Assembly: GCA_038849555.1 (NCBI GenBank)
Contig: JAWCMT010000024.1
Span: 1 to 24,631 of the forward strand
From: JAOAIV01 sp038849555
GTDB taxonomy: Archaea; Thermoproteota; Bathyarchaeia; Bathyarchaeales; Bathycorpusculaceae
Direction of reading: 5' to 3'
DNA length: 24,631 bases
Every line of letters begins with the position of its first letter. Within the stretch, counting starts at the first letter, position 1. The notes beneath the pieces are model-generated. The model searched no databases, was not told the origin of the DNA, and saw only the letters and a program-made list of their open reading frames with translations. Positions 1 to 7,377 of the stretch are shown here, piece after piece. The position numbers and the translations under genes were made by a program.

Positions 1-169
1 CCAGAAACGTCAACGCATAACTCCTATATGGGTAACTGCCTAGAACTGCGCTGACAGTGAGTTCTTCGCTTGGCACTTGGTACGAGTATAGAAAGGAGCT
101 TACGCCGAACAGTACCAGCGCCAACACAAGCAAACACATTTCCGTCTTAAACTTCATGCTCCCTCTCAT
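1..169 (-). CDS. Exported or membrane-anchored protein, N-terminal part only
   Basis: The reverse strand is open from an ATG at 169 to the window edge, giving 56 residues. The N-terminus has a few charged residues, then a hydrophobic run (CLLVLALVLFGVSSFLYSY) typical of a signal peptide or membrane anchor, followed by a polar extracytoplasmic-looking stretch (QVPSEELTVSAVLGSYPYRS). A second in-frame ATG at 157 is also possible, because the purine-rich GAGAGGGAG lies just before it. The body of the protein is outside the window, so no family can be named. It diverges from the PfkB kinase gene that starts at 269, and the roughly 100-base gap would hold both promoters. Confidence 0.6.
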   Translation of the reverse strand, partial: MRGSMKFKTEMCLLVLALVLFGVSSFLYSYQVPSEELTVSAVLGSYPYRSYALTFL

Positions 170-268
170 CTCTAAACCAATTTTTCGCAAGATTTACAGT
201 AACCCTAAATGTTATAACACAAATATTATTTTAGCTTTGCGGAAAAAGTAGCCATAGGAGCACTCAAA

Positions 269-1360
269 ATGCCCTACACACAGCTTAAAAATGAACTGAT
301 CAGCTTTCTCAAAAAAGACAGCAGCACAAAACCCTGTGCAGTCGTTATGCCTGACTTCTTCCAAGATAGGCTAATAAACATAAACTTTGGCGCAGCACAT
401 TTCTCGAGGCTGGTTACCGAAGTAGCCAACCGTAAAGGCGGCAGCATCGACGGCATTGCGCAGACAGACCTGCGAGGCGGAAACGCGGTTAACACAGCTT
501 CCGCTTTAGCGGCATTAGGCGCCGAAGTTGCCCTGATAGTCTCCACCAGCCAAGCTGGCTTTCAACAGTTAAAGCTTCAGCTTAAACCAGCCCATGTCGA
601 CCTTTCCCACGTCAAAATCATGGGCAAAGCGTCGGTGACGACGGCGCTTGAGTTCAAGGTAACGTCTGGAAGAGCGAATGTGATGCTTAGAGATTTAGGC
701 TCCCTTGAGGAGTTCGGTCCTACAGACCTGTCTGAAAGTGATTATGCTTTAATTGAAAGTGCAGATTACGTTTGCGTATTCAACTGGGCTGGAACCAGAA
801 AATACGGCACGCAACTGGCTGAAGCAGTTTTCGGCAGAGCAAAGGCTGACGGTAAAGGCAAGACTTACTATGACACGGCAGACCCAACGCCGAATAACGC
901 GAAGATTCCAGAGTTAATCCAAAAAGTTCTGCAAACACCGAAAGTGGATATTTTGAGCTTAAATGAGAATGAAGCCATCTGCTACGCTTCGCTATTCAGC
1001 GAAGAAATAAGTAGAAATGAGCAAAACTTTAGCTTTGAAGCTTTAGCCATTGAAGCCGCAAGGGTTTTAGCTAAACATTTGCCTGCACGAATCGACCTGC
1101 ACACTACCGCTTTCTCCGCGTCAATAGCTAAGAAGAGTGAGATTGTGATTCCCGCATTAAAAGTCAGTGCTTTACGGGCGACTGGCGCAGGTGACGCTTG
1201 GAACGCGGGCAACATCATAGGTGATGCCGCTGGCGTGTCAGATGAGTGCCGCCTTGCATTGGCGAACGCTGTTGCCGCTTACTATCTGGCTTCACCCGAT
1301 GGCTCGCATCCAACAAGGCAGGCGCTTATTAAACTTGTCGAGAATGCGTGGCAAGAATAG
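269..1360 (+). CDS. PfkB/ribokinase-family carbohydrate kinase
   Basis: This is a 363-residue cytoplasmic kinase of the ribokinase/PfkB superfamily, which transfers phosphate from ATP to a sugar or nucleoside hydroxyl. The N-terminal lid and substrate region carries the family Gly-Gly-Asn at residues 70-72 (RGGNAVNTASALAALG). The C-terminal anion-hole motif TGAGDAWNAG starts at residue 305, and Asp309 is the expected catalytic base. The usual Asp before this Thr-Gly is Ala (RATGAGD), a common variation. The ATG at 269 has an AGGAG eight bases upstream (256-260), and an A/T-rich TATA-like stretch lies at 221-233. It is a single-gene unit, convergent with the DUF190 gene. The substrate cannot be told from the sequence. 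Family membership is firm. Confidence 0.85.
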   Translation: MPYTQLKNELISFLKKDSSTKPCAVVMPDFFQDRLININFGAAHFSRLVTEVANRKGGSIDGIAQTDLRGGNAVNTASALAALGAEVALIVSTSQAGFQQLKLQLKPAHVDLSHVKIMGKASVTTALEFKVTSGRANVMLRDLGSLEEFGPTDLSESDYALIESADYVCVFNWAGTRKYGTQLAEAVFGRAKADGKGKTYYDTADPTPNNAKIPELIQKVLQTPKVDILSLNENEAICYASLFSEEISRNEQNFSFEALAIEAARVLAKHLPARIDLHTTAFSASIAKKSEIVIPALKVSALRATGAGDAWNAGNIIGDAAGVSDECRLALANAVAAYYLASPDGSHPTRQALIKLVENAWQE

Positions 1361-1371
1361 CGTTTTTTGTC

Positions 1372-1683
1372 TTACACAACGTAAACGTCTTGGATACTTA
1401 CTATTCCGTTGTCGCCGACTATTCTCTTGAGTTCCGGCAGCAGCGGCTCAAGCTTTGATTGCTCATCTATTACCTCTATTATCAAGGGCATGTTGACTGC
1501 TACGCCTTCAAGATGCAGAGTAGATTTGCCACGTTTGCCAAAGCCGTCTACACCCGTCCAGATTGTCGCGCCGGCTACGCCTGCATTAATCAGCAAATCC
1601 ATAACAAGCGCATGTAACCGTTTACCGTCAAGTTCATCGTTTTTCTTGATTCTGATGGTTACATCCCACATTTTCATTTTCAT
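1372..1683 (-). CDS. DUF190 family protein (PII-like fold)
   Basis: This 103-residue protein matches the DUF190 family in length and in its pattern: an N-terminal beta strand (WDVTIRIKK), a 'DGKRLHALVMDLLINAGVAGATIW' helix-turn with the invariant-looking GVAGAT, then a 'GFGKRG' loop and a 'MPLIIEVIDEQSKLEPLLPEL' half. DUF190 members have a ferredoxin/PII-like fold and are often encoded beside CrcB fluoride channels; their biochemical role is not settled. The ATG (1683) shares one base with the TAA stop of the fluoride channel gene (TAATG), so the two should be translationally coupled. A GGAGATG lies upstream inside the crcB 3' end. It was probably retained as a helper or regulator of fluoride resistance; this is inferred from gene order. 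Confidence 0.85.
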   Translation of the reverse strand: MKMKMWDVTIRIKKNDELDGKRLHALVMDLLINAGVAGATIWTGVDGFGKRGKSTLHLEGVAVNMPLIIEVIDEQSKLEPLLPELKRIVGDNGIVSIQDVYVV

Positions 1684-2069
1684 TACAGTACCATCTCCAG
1701 TATGGCGTAACCTAATAATCTACCAGCCACTACAGCTATAAAAGATAATCCAACGTTGGCTGCAATTTCCAAAGCGGCAATCCCTAGTCCCTGTGTGTCC
1801 ATTAGGTTGACGGTTTCAAGTTCAAACGATGACATGGTTGTGAATGAACCGCAGAAGCCGACAGCCACAAAAAGAGTATATTTCTGGTCTAGATTAAACG
1901 TGGTAGACATTACTGAGAAAAGCCCCAAGATGAAGCTACCGAGAACATTGACGATTAAAACGTTAACAGGCAAGTTTCCAATGGTTACAGGCGATTCTAC
2001 AATTCTGTAGCGTAAGTATGCGCCGGCTACTGCGCCTATTGCTAACAGAGCAAATTCAACGCCTTTCAA
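1683..2069 (-). CDS. crcB: Fluoride ion channel CrcB/Fluc
   Basis: This is a 128-residue protein with four predicted membrane helices, the usual size of Fluc channels, which work as dual-topology homodimers to export fluoride. Family motifs are visible: GNLPVNVLIVNVLGSFILG in helix 2, with the channel Asn and Gly-Ser-Phe, and GFCGSFTTMSSFELE in helix 3, equivalent to the usual GGxTTFSTF. The first Phe of that pore-lining pair is Met here. The start is TTG at 2069. The frame closes with a TAA a few codons upstream and no ATG or GTG intervenes. DUF190 follows directly. The leader between a TATA-like element (about 2194-2201) and the TTG folds like a fluoride riboswitch (see that entry), so expression probably responds to fluoride. 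Confidence 0.92.
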   Translation of the reverse strand: MKGVEFALLAIGAVAGAYLRYRIVESPVTIGNLPVNVLIVNVLGSFILGLFSVMSTTFNLDQKYTLFVAVGFCGSFTTMSSFELETVNLMDTQGLGIAALEIAANVGLSFIAVVAGRLLGYAILEMVL

Positions 2070-2101
2070 TGTTACCCACTTCAGCTCAGTTGTTTATGAA
2101 A

Positions 2102-2161
2102 GGCATTATCAGCATGCTTGGAATGCGGTTTTGGCAATATGCCACGGCTAATGCCATAGCC
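2102..2161 (-). promoter_or_regulatory. Candidate fluoride riboswitch (crcB motif) in the crcB leader
   Basis: Reading the minus strand, hairpin P1 is GGCTA-TGGCAT-TAGCC (2161-2146). A 19-base linker ends in AAAACC. Hairpin P2 is GCAT-TCCAAGC-ATGC (2126-2112). TGATA follows, then ATGCC (2106-2102), which is complementary to GGCAT in the P1 loop. That is the P1/P2/pseudoknot order of the crcB riboswitch. AAACCGC before P2, CTGAT after it and the GGCxATGG P1 start resemble the known consensus. The linker is longer than usual and holds an extra small hairpin, GGCA-TAT-TGCC (about 2143-2133). The element ends about 30 bases before the TTG start. A TATA-like TTTAATA (2194-2201) would start transcription near 2170. 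Covariation has not been tested. Confidence 0.5.
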
Positions 2162-2314
2162 AAATTGAAGTTTAGCCGAGATGCAACGTTTTCCTATTAA
2201 AGTTTATCGCAGAAGAAGCCTAATTTTGTAATGTTGCTTTGCAAATCGGCAGCATCTATTGCAGTTGCAATCCCTAATGTAGTGCCGTAAGAAAAAGAAA
2301 CATTTAGGCGAGCA

Positions 2315-2797
2315 TCACCTTAGACTAGCGAGATATCTGCTTAATCTTGAGAAGACCCCTGTAGAGCTTTGTTTTTCAAAATCTTTCAGGATTCTCTTGA
2401 AGACATATGGGACTTCACGGGCGGCAATAGCTTCGGATACGCTTAGCCATCTGTATGCTTTGGCCTCTTGAGAGAAGATTATTTGGCAGCCAACAACTTC
2501 TGTCTTGTAGGCGATAATAATGTGGTGGATTGGTTCATCTTTATCGTAAAGAAAATCATCATATATGCCAATCAGCTTGGTGGGCGCGATTTTTAATCCT
2601 GTTTCTCCTGCAACTTCACGTACAACGGTTTGCTCTACAGTTTCGTTAGGTTTGACATAGCCGTCAGGGATAACCCATAATTTGTTATAAGGCACATTTT
2701 CCTCATTTATGAAAAGAATTACGTTGCCCTCCCCTTAGATTACAGCATAGGCACTAACAATTACTTTACCTTTAACTGCATCTCTTTCAGATATCAT
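2315..2797 (-). pseudogene. Nudix hydrolase gene interrupted by an in-frame TAA
   Basis: An ATG at 2797, overlapping the TGA of the upstream DUF6062-type gene as ATGA, opens a frame that reads MISERDAVKGKVIVSAYAVI, then TAA (2737-2735), and continues in the same frame as GEGNVILFINEEN and the rest of a Nudix domain. The part before the stop is the expected first Nudix strand, so the stop is internal rather than upstream of a shorter gene. The Nudix box reads G-x5-E-x7-REVAGETGL. The Glu expected at the fifth position of REUXEE is Gly, which removes one metal ligand. The remaining 126-codon frame has only an internal ATG (2695) as a start and would lack the first strands. The family hydrolyses nucleoside diphosphates linked to other moieties. 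It is probably a decayed gene, though a base-call error is possible. Confidence 0.75.
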
Positions 2798-3540
2798 GAT
2801 TTCCACTTATCATTTGCTGCTTTCATTATTTCTCTGAATTCTTTTTCTATTCCTAGTTTTCCTGTGAGTTTTTTGACGCTGCGTGTTACTATGCCTGCGA
2901 TAGCGGCGCGGTCTTTTTCGGAAAATTCATAGCTTTGTCTTTTTATGTATTCAGCAAGCTCTGACTGAAGCCTGCGGAGGTTTTTCTCTTCAACTTCTAT
3001 TAGTGTATTAATGATTTTCTGGTTTTGAAAAGGTAAAGTTGCGGCGTTATGGATTAACATTACAAAGTGTGGAATGCAAAAGCCCTTTGACTTCTCTAGG
3101 ATACTTAAAAAGTCCTCGTTGCCTGAAGAGATAAGCTCTAGTGTCTTGCTTATATATCTCTCCGAAAAATGGGAAATATGAACACAAACAGGGCAACTGT
3201 TTTCAGTGGCAAACAGTTTGTCAAAGTTACTATTCTGCTGTGCTTTCCGTTTATGGAAATCTTCTATGAGCGTGTCTACAATGCTTTTGTTAATCAATGC
3301 TATCCCATGGCCATCTGGGCTTGCGGGTTTGCTTGCTGCAGTAAGCATCTTGTAGAAGTGGTAGTTGCAGAAGCCCCTATTTTCAATGATTTTTTGTCTT
3401 GCCGCGGAATCCATGACCAACTCAGACAGATAGTCATTCACATATTTGTTTTCACTTTCTTCTTCTAATTTGCAGAGAAAACATTCTTCGCTGCTTCCAA
3501 CGGCTCTTTTGATGCGCAGGTATGCTACGTCGAAGCTAAT
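2794..3540 (-). CDS. DUF6062-type cysteine-rich protein, probable ATT start
   Basis: This is a 248-residue soluble protein with two similar halves, each having Cys-x2-Cys followed about 35 residues later by GFCxxH: Cys20/Cys23 with GFCNYH (56-61), and Cys116/Cys119 with GFCIPH (153-158). The pattern suggests metal binding and matches what I know of DUF6062 proteins, whose function is unknown. The first ordinary start is GTG at 3441, but it would delete the first Cys pair and the conserved 'YLRIKRAV' helix. The frame is open upstream to a TAA near 3577 with no ATG, GTG or TTG. ATT at 3540 sits six bases after GGAGAGG (3553-3547) and overlaps the previous stop (ATTAG). It is the middle gene of a minus-strand run between the toroid protein and the Nudix gene. 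Confidence 0.75.
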   Translation of the reverse strand: MSFDVAYLRIKRAVGSSEECFLCKLEEESENKYVNDYLSELVMDSAARQKIIENRGFCNYHFYKMLTAASKPASPDGHGIALINKSIVDTLIEDFHKRKAQQNSNFDKLFATENSCPVCVHISHFSERYISKTLELISSGNEDFLSILEKSKGFCIPHFVMLIHNAATLPFQNQKIINTLIEVEEKNLRRLQSELAEYIKRQSYEFSEKDRAAIAGIVTRSVKKLTGKLGIEKEFREIMKAANDKWKS

Positions 3541-4411
3541 ATTGAGCCTCTCCTTCTTCGATAATTTGCAGCACGCTTATGGCATAGTATGTATCTTCAA
3601 ATGTGGATATTCCAAGGTCTGACCGCGCGAATCCGCCGTTCAAGTTCTGGCATTTCAAAATGAACTCAATGGTCTGTTCGGGATACCTTACTTTTTCGCC
3701 TAAAAGAGTAAGCGCTGCCGTGCCGTAGTAGACGTGCTCCATGTATGGGTTAACGCTGTCCGGCACAATGGTGAAGCCGCCATAGGGTTTCTCGCATTCC
3801 CTAACGTATTGCACTGTTTGTCTAAGCGATTTAACAGGGTAGTTTACGTTGGAAAGCGCCGCTAACGCGTAATAAGTTGAGTTAAGACTGGAGTAGCCGT
3901 GCGCTCCGAAGCCGCCGTCGCTGTTCTGAAAGGTTAGCAGCCACCTTGCTACTTTGTCATAGTCGATTTTGATGTTAACCACTTTGGCGAGTTCAGTCAG
4001 CATGGATAAAAACTGGAACTCAGAGGCAATCTCGACATAAGCGTTTACTGTTCCAAACTCGTTTTTCGAGGTTTGCGAGAGAAGAAATTCTTTAAGTGTC
4101 TTATGCGGTTTCTTGCCGCAGAGCATGAGCGCTTTGGCCACATAGTAATGTGAATAGTGACTGTCAGGCTCAAAGTCGCGTAGCCACTTAACTGTTCGTT
4201 CCATGCTCGGAAAAGAGGCGCCCAAACGGTTTAGAATTGTCAGTCCATAGTAGGTGTCCTGCGCGTTTGAGTCTGTGCCCTGAACGAAAGCGTATCCTCC
4301 GTCATCATTCTGCCTATTCACAACATACTTGATGACTTTTTTGACTACTGATGAAGCGCCTTCTGTAATTCCTGAATTGAACCGCCCTATTTCGCGCAAT
4401 CTAGCATCCAC
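3536..4411 (-). CDS. Prenyltransferase/squalene-cyclase repeat protein (alpha/alpha toroid)
   Basis: This 291-residue protein is built from about six repeats of the terpene-cyclase/prenyltransferase type, seen as GG-F/Y turns followed by 'xxYYAL' helices: RQNDDGGYAF...DTYYGLTIL, FQNSDGGFGAHGY...STYYALAAL, EKPYGGFTIV...VYYGTAAL and CQNLNGGFARSD...DTYYAISVL. This is the fold of protein prenyltransferase beta subunits and squalene cyclases. No DxDD cyclase motif is seen and no alpha subunit lies nearby, so an enzymatic role is not shown; archaeal members are mostly uncharacterised. The start is GTG at 4411. No strong Shine-Dalgarno is seen, but a TATA-like GTTTATTG (4459-4452) would place transcription near 4430. 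Its TAG overlaps the start proposed for the next gene, and it heads the three-gene run. Confidence 0.8.
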   Translation of the reverse strand: MDARLREIGRFNSGITEGASSVVKKVIKYVVNRQNDDGGYAFVQGTDSNAQDTYYGLTILNRLGASFPSMERTVKWLRDFEPDSHYSHYYVAKALMLCGKKPHKTLKEFLLSQTSKNEFGTVNAYVEIASEFQFLSMLTELAKVVNIKIDYDKVARWLLTFQNSDGGFGAHGYSSLNSTYYALAALSNVNYPVKSLRQTVQYVRECEKPYGGFTIVPDSVNPYMEHVYYGTAALTLLGEKVRYPEQTIEFILKCQNLNGGFARSDLGISTFEDTYYAISVLQIIEEGEAQY

Positions 4412-4666
4412 TCGTGTTTTTGATTACCAGTAGAAGCTATCAGCCCTTGCAATAAACAGGGTACAAGGGCGGTTAAAGGCGAGCTTCATCGCCTAATACT
4501 TTTTAGGCAAGGTGTAATCAACTAAATAAGCGTTTCTTTCAAGCTGAAACCGCTTTCCAAGTCTACAAACCTGCATCATGTGGTGCACCCGTGTTTCCTT
4601 GAAGGAGCTAAATTGTTTTAAGCAAAAGTAGCTTTTTAACAACAAGAGCACTTCAGTTAATGTGAG
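4412..4666. other. Divergent intergenic region with nested hairpins and two promoters
   Basis: I see no coding frame here. Three inverted repeats lie in its first half: GCCCTTG/CAAGGGC (4443-4449 and 4464-4470), GGCGA/TCGCC (4478-4482 and 4489-4493) and GCCTAA/TTAGGC (4491-4496 and 4503-4508). The last two share bases 4491-4493, so they cannot form together. A TATA-like element for the minus-strand gene lies inside the first repeat. The plus-strand promoter of glmM is at the right end. Confidence 0.45.
4632..4639 (+). promoter_or_regulatory. TATA box of glmM-glmU
   Basis: CTTTTTAA is preceded by a purine-rich BRE-like AAAAGTAG. The expected transcription start, about 25 bases on, is near 4660. 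That leaves only a few bases before the ATG at 4667 and suggests a nearly leaderless message. Confidence 0.5.
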
Positions 4667-6040
4667 ATGATGCGCTTGGGTAAGCTGTTTGGAAGCTCTG
4701 GAGTACGCGGCTTAGCTAACGTTGACTTGACGCCGACGCTGGCGTGCAAAGTTGGCTTGGCTGTGGCGACTTACTCGAAGGTGCGGCGGGCGCTTGTGGC
4801 ACGAGATACACGAGTTTCCGGCCCGATGATTGAGGACGCGCTGGTTGCTGGGCTGCTCGCGTGCGGCGTCGATGTTTCTTTGGCCGGGGTGGTGCCTACT
4901 CCTGCTTTAGCGTATGCAACCAAAGCGCTTCGGGCAGATGTGGGTTTCATGCTTACTGCATCGCATAATCCGCCGCAGTATAATGGCATAAAAATCTTCA
5001 CTGGAGACAGCCTATCCTACACTGACGAAAGCCAAAATGCCGTAGAAGCGCTAATTGCCGAAAACAGCTTTAAAGTGGCTGATTGGCGGGAACTTGGCAG
5101 CACTTCACGGATGGATGCTGTCCCGGTTTACGTTGAAATGGTGCGAGAAGCCTCTGCGTTGCGCAAAAAATGGCATGTTGCTGTGGACCCCGGTTGCGGC
5201 GCAACCTTCGCTGTGGGTCCAGCCGTCTTAAAGGCTGCGGGCTGCAAGGTGACCGCGTTGAATGCGCAGCCTGACGGTTTTTTCCCAGCGCGTAGCTCTG
5301 AGCCTACTGCTGAGTCCCTGCGGGATTTGGCGCATGCTGTTAAAGCGCTCGGCGCTGATGTGGGCGTGGCTTTTGACGGCGACGGCGACCGCGTTGCATT
5401 CGTTGACGAGAAGGGATGTTTTGTGGACTTTGACCGTTCGCTGGCCGCCTACATCGCTTACGCGCTGAAAACCGCTGGCGGCGGGGTAGTGGTTACTAAT
5501 GTTGAAGCTTCTATGTGTGTTGAACGAATGGCTGAGAAATACGGCGGCCGAGTTGTCAGAGCCAAGGTAGGCGACGTCTACATTTCAGAAGCCATAAAAC
5601 GTGAAAACGCTGTATTCGGCGGAGAGCCATGCGGAGCTTGGGTGCATCCGCGTTTTCATTATTGCCCTGACGGGCCGCTTTCCGTCGTGCTTCTGCTGAA
5701 AGCGTTAGAGGAAGAAAACAAGCGTCTAAGCGAATTCGTCGCCGAAGTGCCAGAATACGTGACATTAAGGGAGAATATACCCTGCAGGAACGATTTGAAG
5801 CATAAGGTTGTGGCAAGCATCGAGAAGCCGCTTTTGACTGCTTTTCCAGAGTATACTGCGTTATCCACTGTTGATGGTGTTCGGCTGGCGCTTAAGACCG
5901 GTTGGCTTTTGATAAGGGCTTCTGGAACTGAGCCGCTGATTCGACTGACGGTGGAAGGTGAATCGTTAAAAGCCGCAGAAGCCATAATGAGCAGAGGAGC
6001 CGCATTAATTAAGCAGCAAATTGAGGACTGGATGAAATGA
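4667..6040 (+). CDS. glmM: Phosphoglucosamine mutase (GlmM-type phosphohexomutase)
   Basis: This 457-residue cytoplasmic enzyme interconverts sugar 6- and 1-phosphates; in archaea this group makes glucosamine-1-phosphate. All four family motifs are present: the active-site loop TASHNP with phospho-Ser99; the Mg-binding DGDGDR (237-242); the sugar-binding loop GGEPCGAW (318-325), a form typical of archaeal GlmM rather than the GGExSGH of phosphomannomutases; and the phosphate-binding RASGTEP (417-423). The N-terminal LFGSSGVRG is also characteristic. Two ATGs lie in tandem at 4667 and 4670. The stop overlaps the start of the glmU-like gene (ATGA), which uses its product. Phosphomannomutase activity as well cannot be excluded. 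Confidence 0.9.
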   Translation: MMRLGKLFGSSGVRGLANVDLTPTLACKVGLAVATYSKVRRALVARDTRVSGPMIEDALVAGLLACGVDVSLAGVVPTPALAYATKALRADVGFMLTASHNPPQYNGIKIFTGDSLSYTDESQNAVEALIAENSFKVADWRELGSTSRMDAVPVYVEMVREASALRKKWHVAVDPGCGATFAVGPAVLKAAGCKVTALNAQPDGFFPARSSEPTAESLRDLAHAVKALGADVGVAFDGDGDRVAFVDEKGCFVDFDRSLAAYIAYALKTAGGGVVVTNVEASMCVERMAEKYGGRVVRAKVGDVYISEAIKRENAVFGGEPCGAWVHPRFHYCPDGPLSVVLLLKALEEENKRLSEFVAEVPEYVTLRENIPCRNDLKHKVVASIEKPLLTAFPEYTALSTVDGVRLALKTGWLLIRASGTEPLIRLTVEGESLKAAEAIMSRGAALIKQQIEDWMK

Positions 6041-7317
6041 AAGCTGTTGTTTTAGCAGCAGGCGAGGGCGTTAGGCTTCAACCCATAACAGCTACGCGCC
6101 CGAAGCATTTGATAAAACTTGGCGGAAAAGCAATTCTCGAGCACTGCATTGACGCGTTAAGGTCTTATGGATTAACAGACATAGTTATCGTTACGCATTA
6201 CATGAGTGATGCCATTCGCCGATATTTTGGTGACGGAGAAAAATTTGGCGTGAAAATCACATATGTTGAGCAGAAAGCTGTCCTCGGAACAGGCAATGCC
6301 GTGAGCACGGTTGAGCCCTATGTGGACGGCGATTTCGCTCTTGTTTATGGCGACCTATTGTTTGCAGCAGACATTCTTAAGGCTGTTCTTCACCGTTATG
6401 AAACTACGGATGCAGCTGCCGTTATGGCCGTTGTTCCCGTAGACAAGCCCGAAAGCTACGGCGTCGTGGAGCTTGACGGCAAGACCGCAGTTAAGCGCAT
6501 AATCGAGAAGCCTGCGGCTGGAGAGGCGCCTTCAAACTTGGCAAACGCAGGCATATACGTGCTTTCTCAAGAAATCTTCGACAAGCTACGGCAGATAAAG
6601 GCTTCTGTTCGCGGCGAATGGGAACTCACCGACGCGCTTTCGCTGCTTATTAAAGACGGCAAGACCGTGTTGGCCGCTGAAATCTCCCGGAGCGACTGGT
6701 TTGATATTGGAAGGCCATGGGACCTGCTAGACGCGAACAGCTGGGTGCTAAAGCGGATGAAGCATGAGGTTTATGGCACCGTGGAGCAAGGCGCCCACTT
6801 GATAGGGCCCGTTACTGTTGCAGAAACTGCCCGCATCCGCTCTGGCGCCTACATTGAAGGGCCAGTCTTCATCGACGAGGGCAGCGACATCGGCCCTAAC
6901 TGCTACATTCGGCCATGCACCAGTATAGGCAGAAATGTGCGAGTAGGCAACGCCTGCGAAATCAAAAACAGCATTATAATGGACTACACGCATGTGGGCC
7001 ATCTGGCGTATGTTGGCGATAGTATACTATGCGAGCACTGCAATTTAGCTGCAGGCACGATTACCGCTAACCTCAGGTTGGACGACGGCCACGTGAAGGT
7101 GATGGTGAAAGACCGCGTTGTGGATACTGGCCGAAGGAAGCTCGGTGCAATCTTAGGCGACAATGTTAAGACAGGTGTAAACGCGCTTTTTATGCCCGGT
7201 GTCAAGGTTGGCGCTAACAGTTGGGTGGGCGCAAACTTTACGGTGCATAGGGACTTGCCCGCAAACACTATTGCTTTGCTAAAGCAGGATGAAGATATTC
7301 GTCAAAAAAGCGAGTGA
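6037..7317 (+). CDS. glmU: Bifunctional sugar-1-phosphate nucleotidylyltransferase/acetyltransferase (GlmU-like)
   Basis: This is a 426-residue two-domain enzyme. Residues 1 to about 230 form a nucleotidyltransferase with the signature LAAGEGVRLQPITATRPKHLI (the GxGxRLxPLT...PK motif) and a later GTGNAV. From about 245 to the end there is a left-handed parallel beta-helix with hexapeptide repeats (LIGPVTVAETARIRSGAYI, VRVGNACEIKNSIIM, VKVGANSWVGANFTV). By analogy with archaeal enzymes of this architecture it acetylates glucosamine-1-P and joins it to UTP, giving UDP-GlcNAc for glycans. A dTDP-glucose-type activity is also possible. Its ATG lies in the glmM stop (ATGA), so the two are coupled. 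A hairpin and T-rich tract follow the stop. Confidence 0.88.
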   Translation: MKAVVLAAGEGVRLQPITATRPKHLIKLGGKAILEHCIDALRSYGLTDIVIVTHYMSDAIRRYFGDGEKFGVKITYVEQKAVLGTGNAVSTVEPYVDGDFALVYGDLLFAADILKAVLHRYETTDAAAVMAVVPVDKPESYGVVELDGKTAVKRIIEKPAAGEAPSNLANAGIYVLSQEIFDKLRQIKASVRGEWELTDALSLLIKDGKTVLAAEISRSDWFDIGRPWDLLDANSWVLKRMKHEVYGTVEQGAHLIGPVTVAETARIRSGAYIEGPVFIDEGSDIGPNCYIRPCTSIGRNVRVGNACEIKNSIIMDYTHVGHLAYVGDSILCEHCNLAAGTITANLRLDDGHVKVMVKDRVVDTGRRKLGAILGDNVKTGVNALFMPGVKVGANSWVGANFTVHRDLPANTIALLKQDEDIRQKSE

Positions 7318-7330
7318 CCTCTTCTTTAAG

Positions 7331-7355
7331 GACAAGCTTTAGTTGTCTTTATTAT
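7331..7355 (+). terminator. Hairpin plus T-rich terminator after glmU
   Basis: GACAA (7331-7335) and TTGTC (7343-7347) pair around a seven-base loop and are followed by TTTATTAT, 14 bases after the glmU stop. The stem is short, and archaea mainly use the T-tract. The site separates glmU from the convergent beta-helix operon. Confidence 0.4.
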
Positions 7356-7377
7356 CCAGTTCTTTAGAAGTAACAGC

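Noticed and set aside
57..251. A 64-codon plus-strand frame at the left edge
   Set aside because: It lies opposite the better-supported signal-peptide gene on the minus strand and has no family-like content.
2280..2333. A second fluoride-riboswitch-like stretch (minus strand GGTGATGCTCGCC then TAAA)
   Set aside because: The first hairpin resembles P1, but no P2 stem follows, the pseudoknot is at most three pairs, and it sits about 210 bases from crcB, just after the Nudix stop. The element at 2102-2161 fits far better.
2735..2737. Readthrough or recoding of the TAA in the Nudix gene
   Set aside because: Pyrrolysine uses TAG and selenocysteine uses TGA; nothing supports recoding of TAA. A nonsense mutation or base-call error is simpler.
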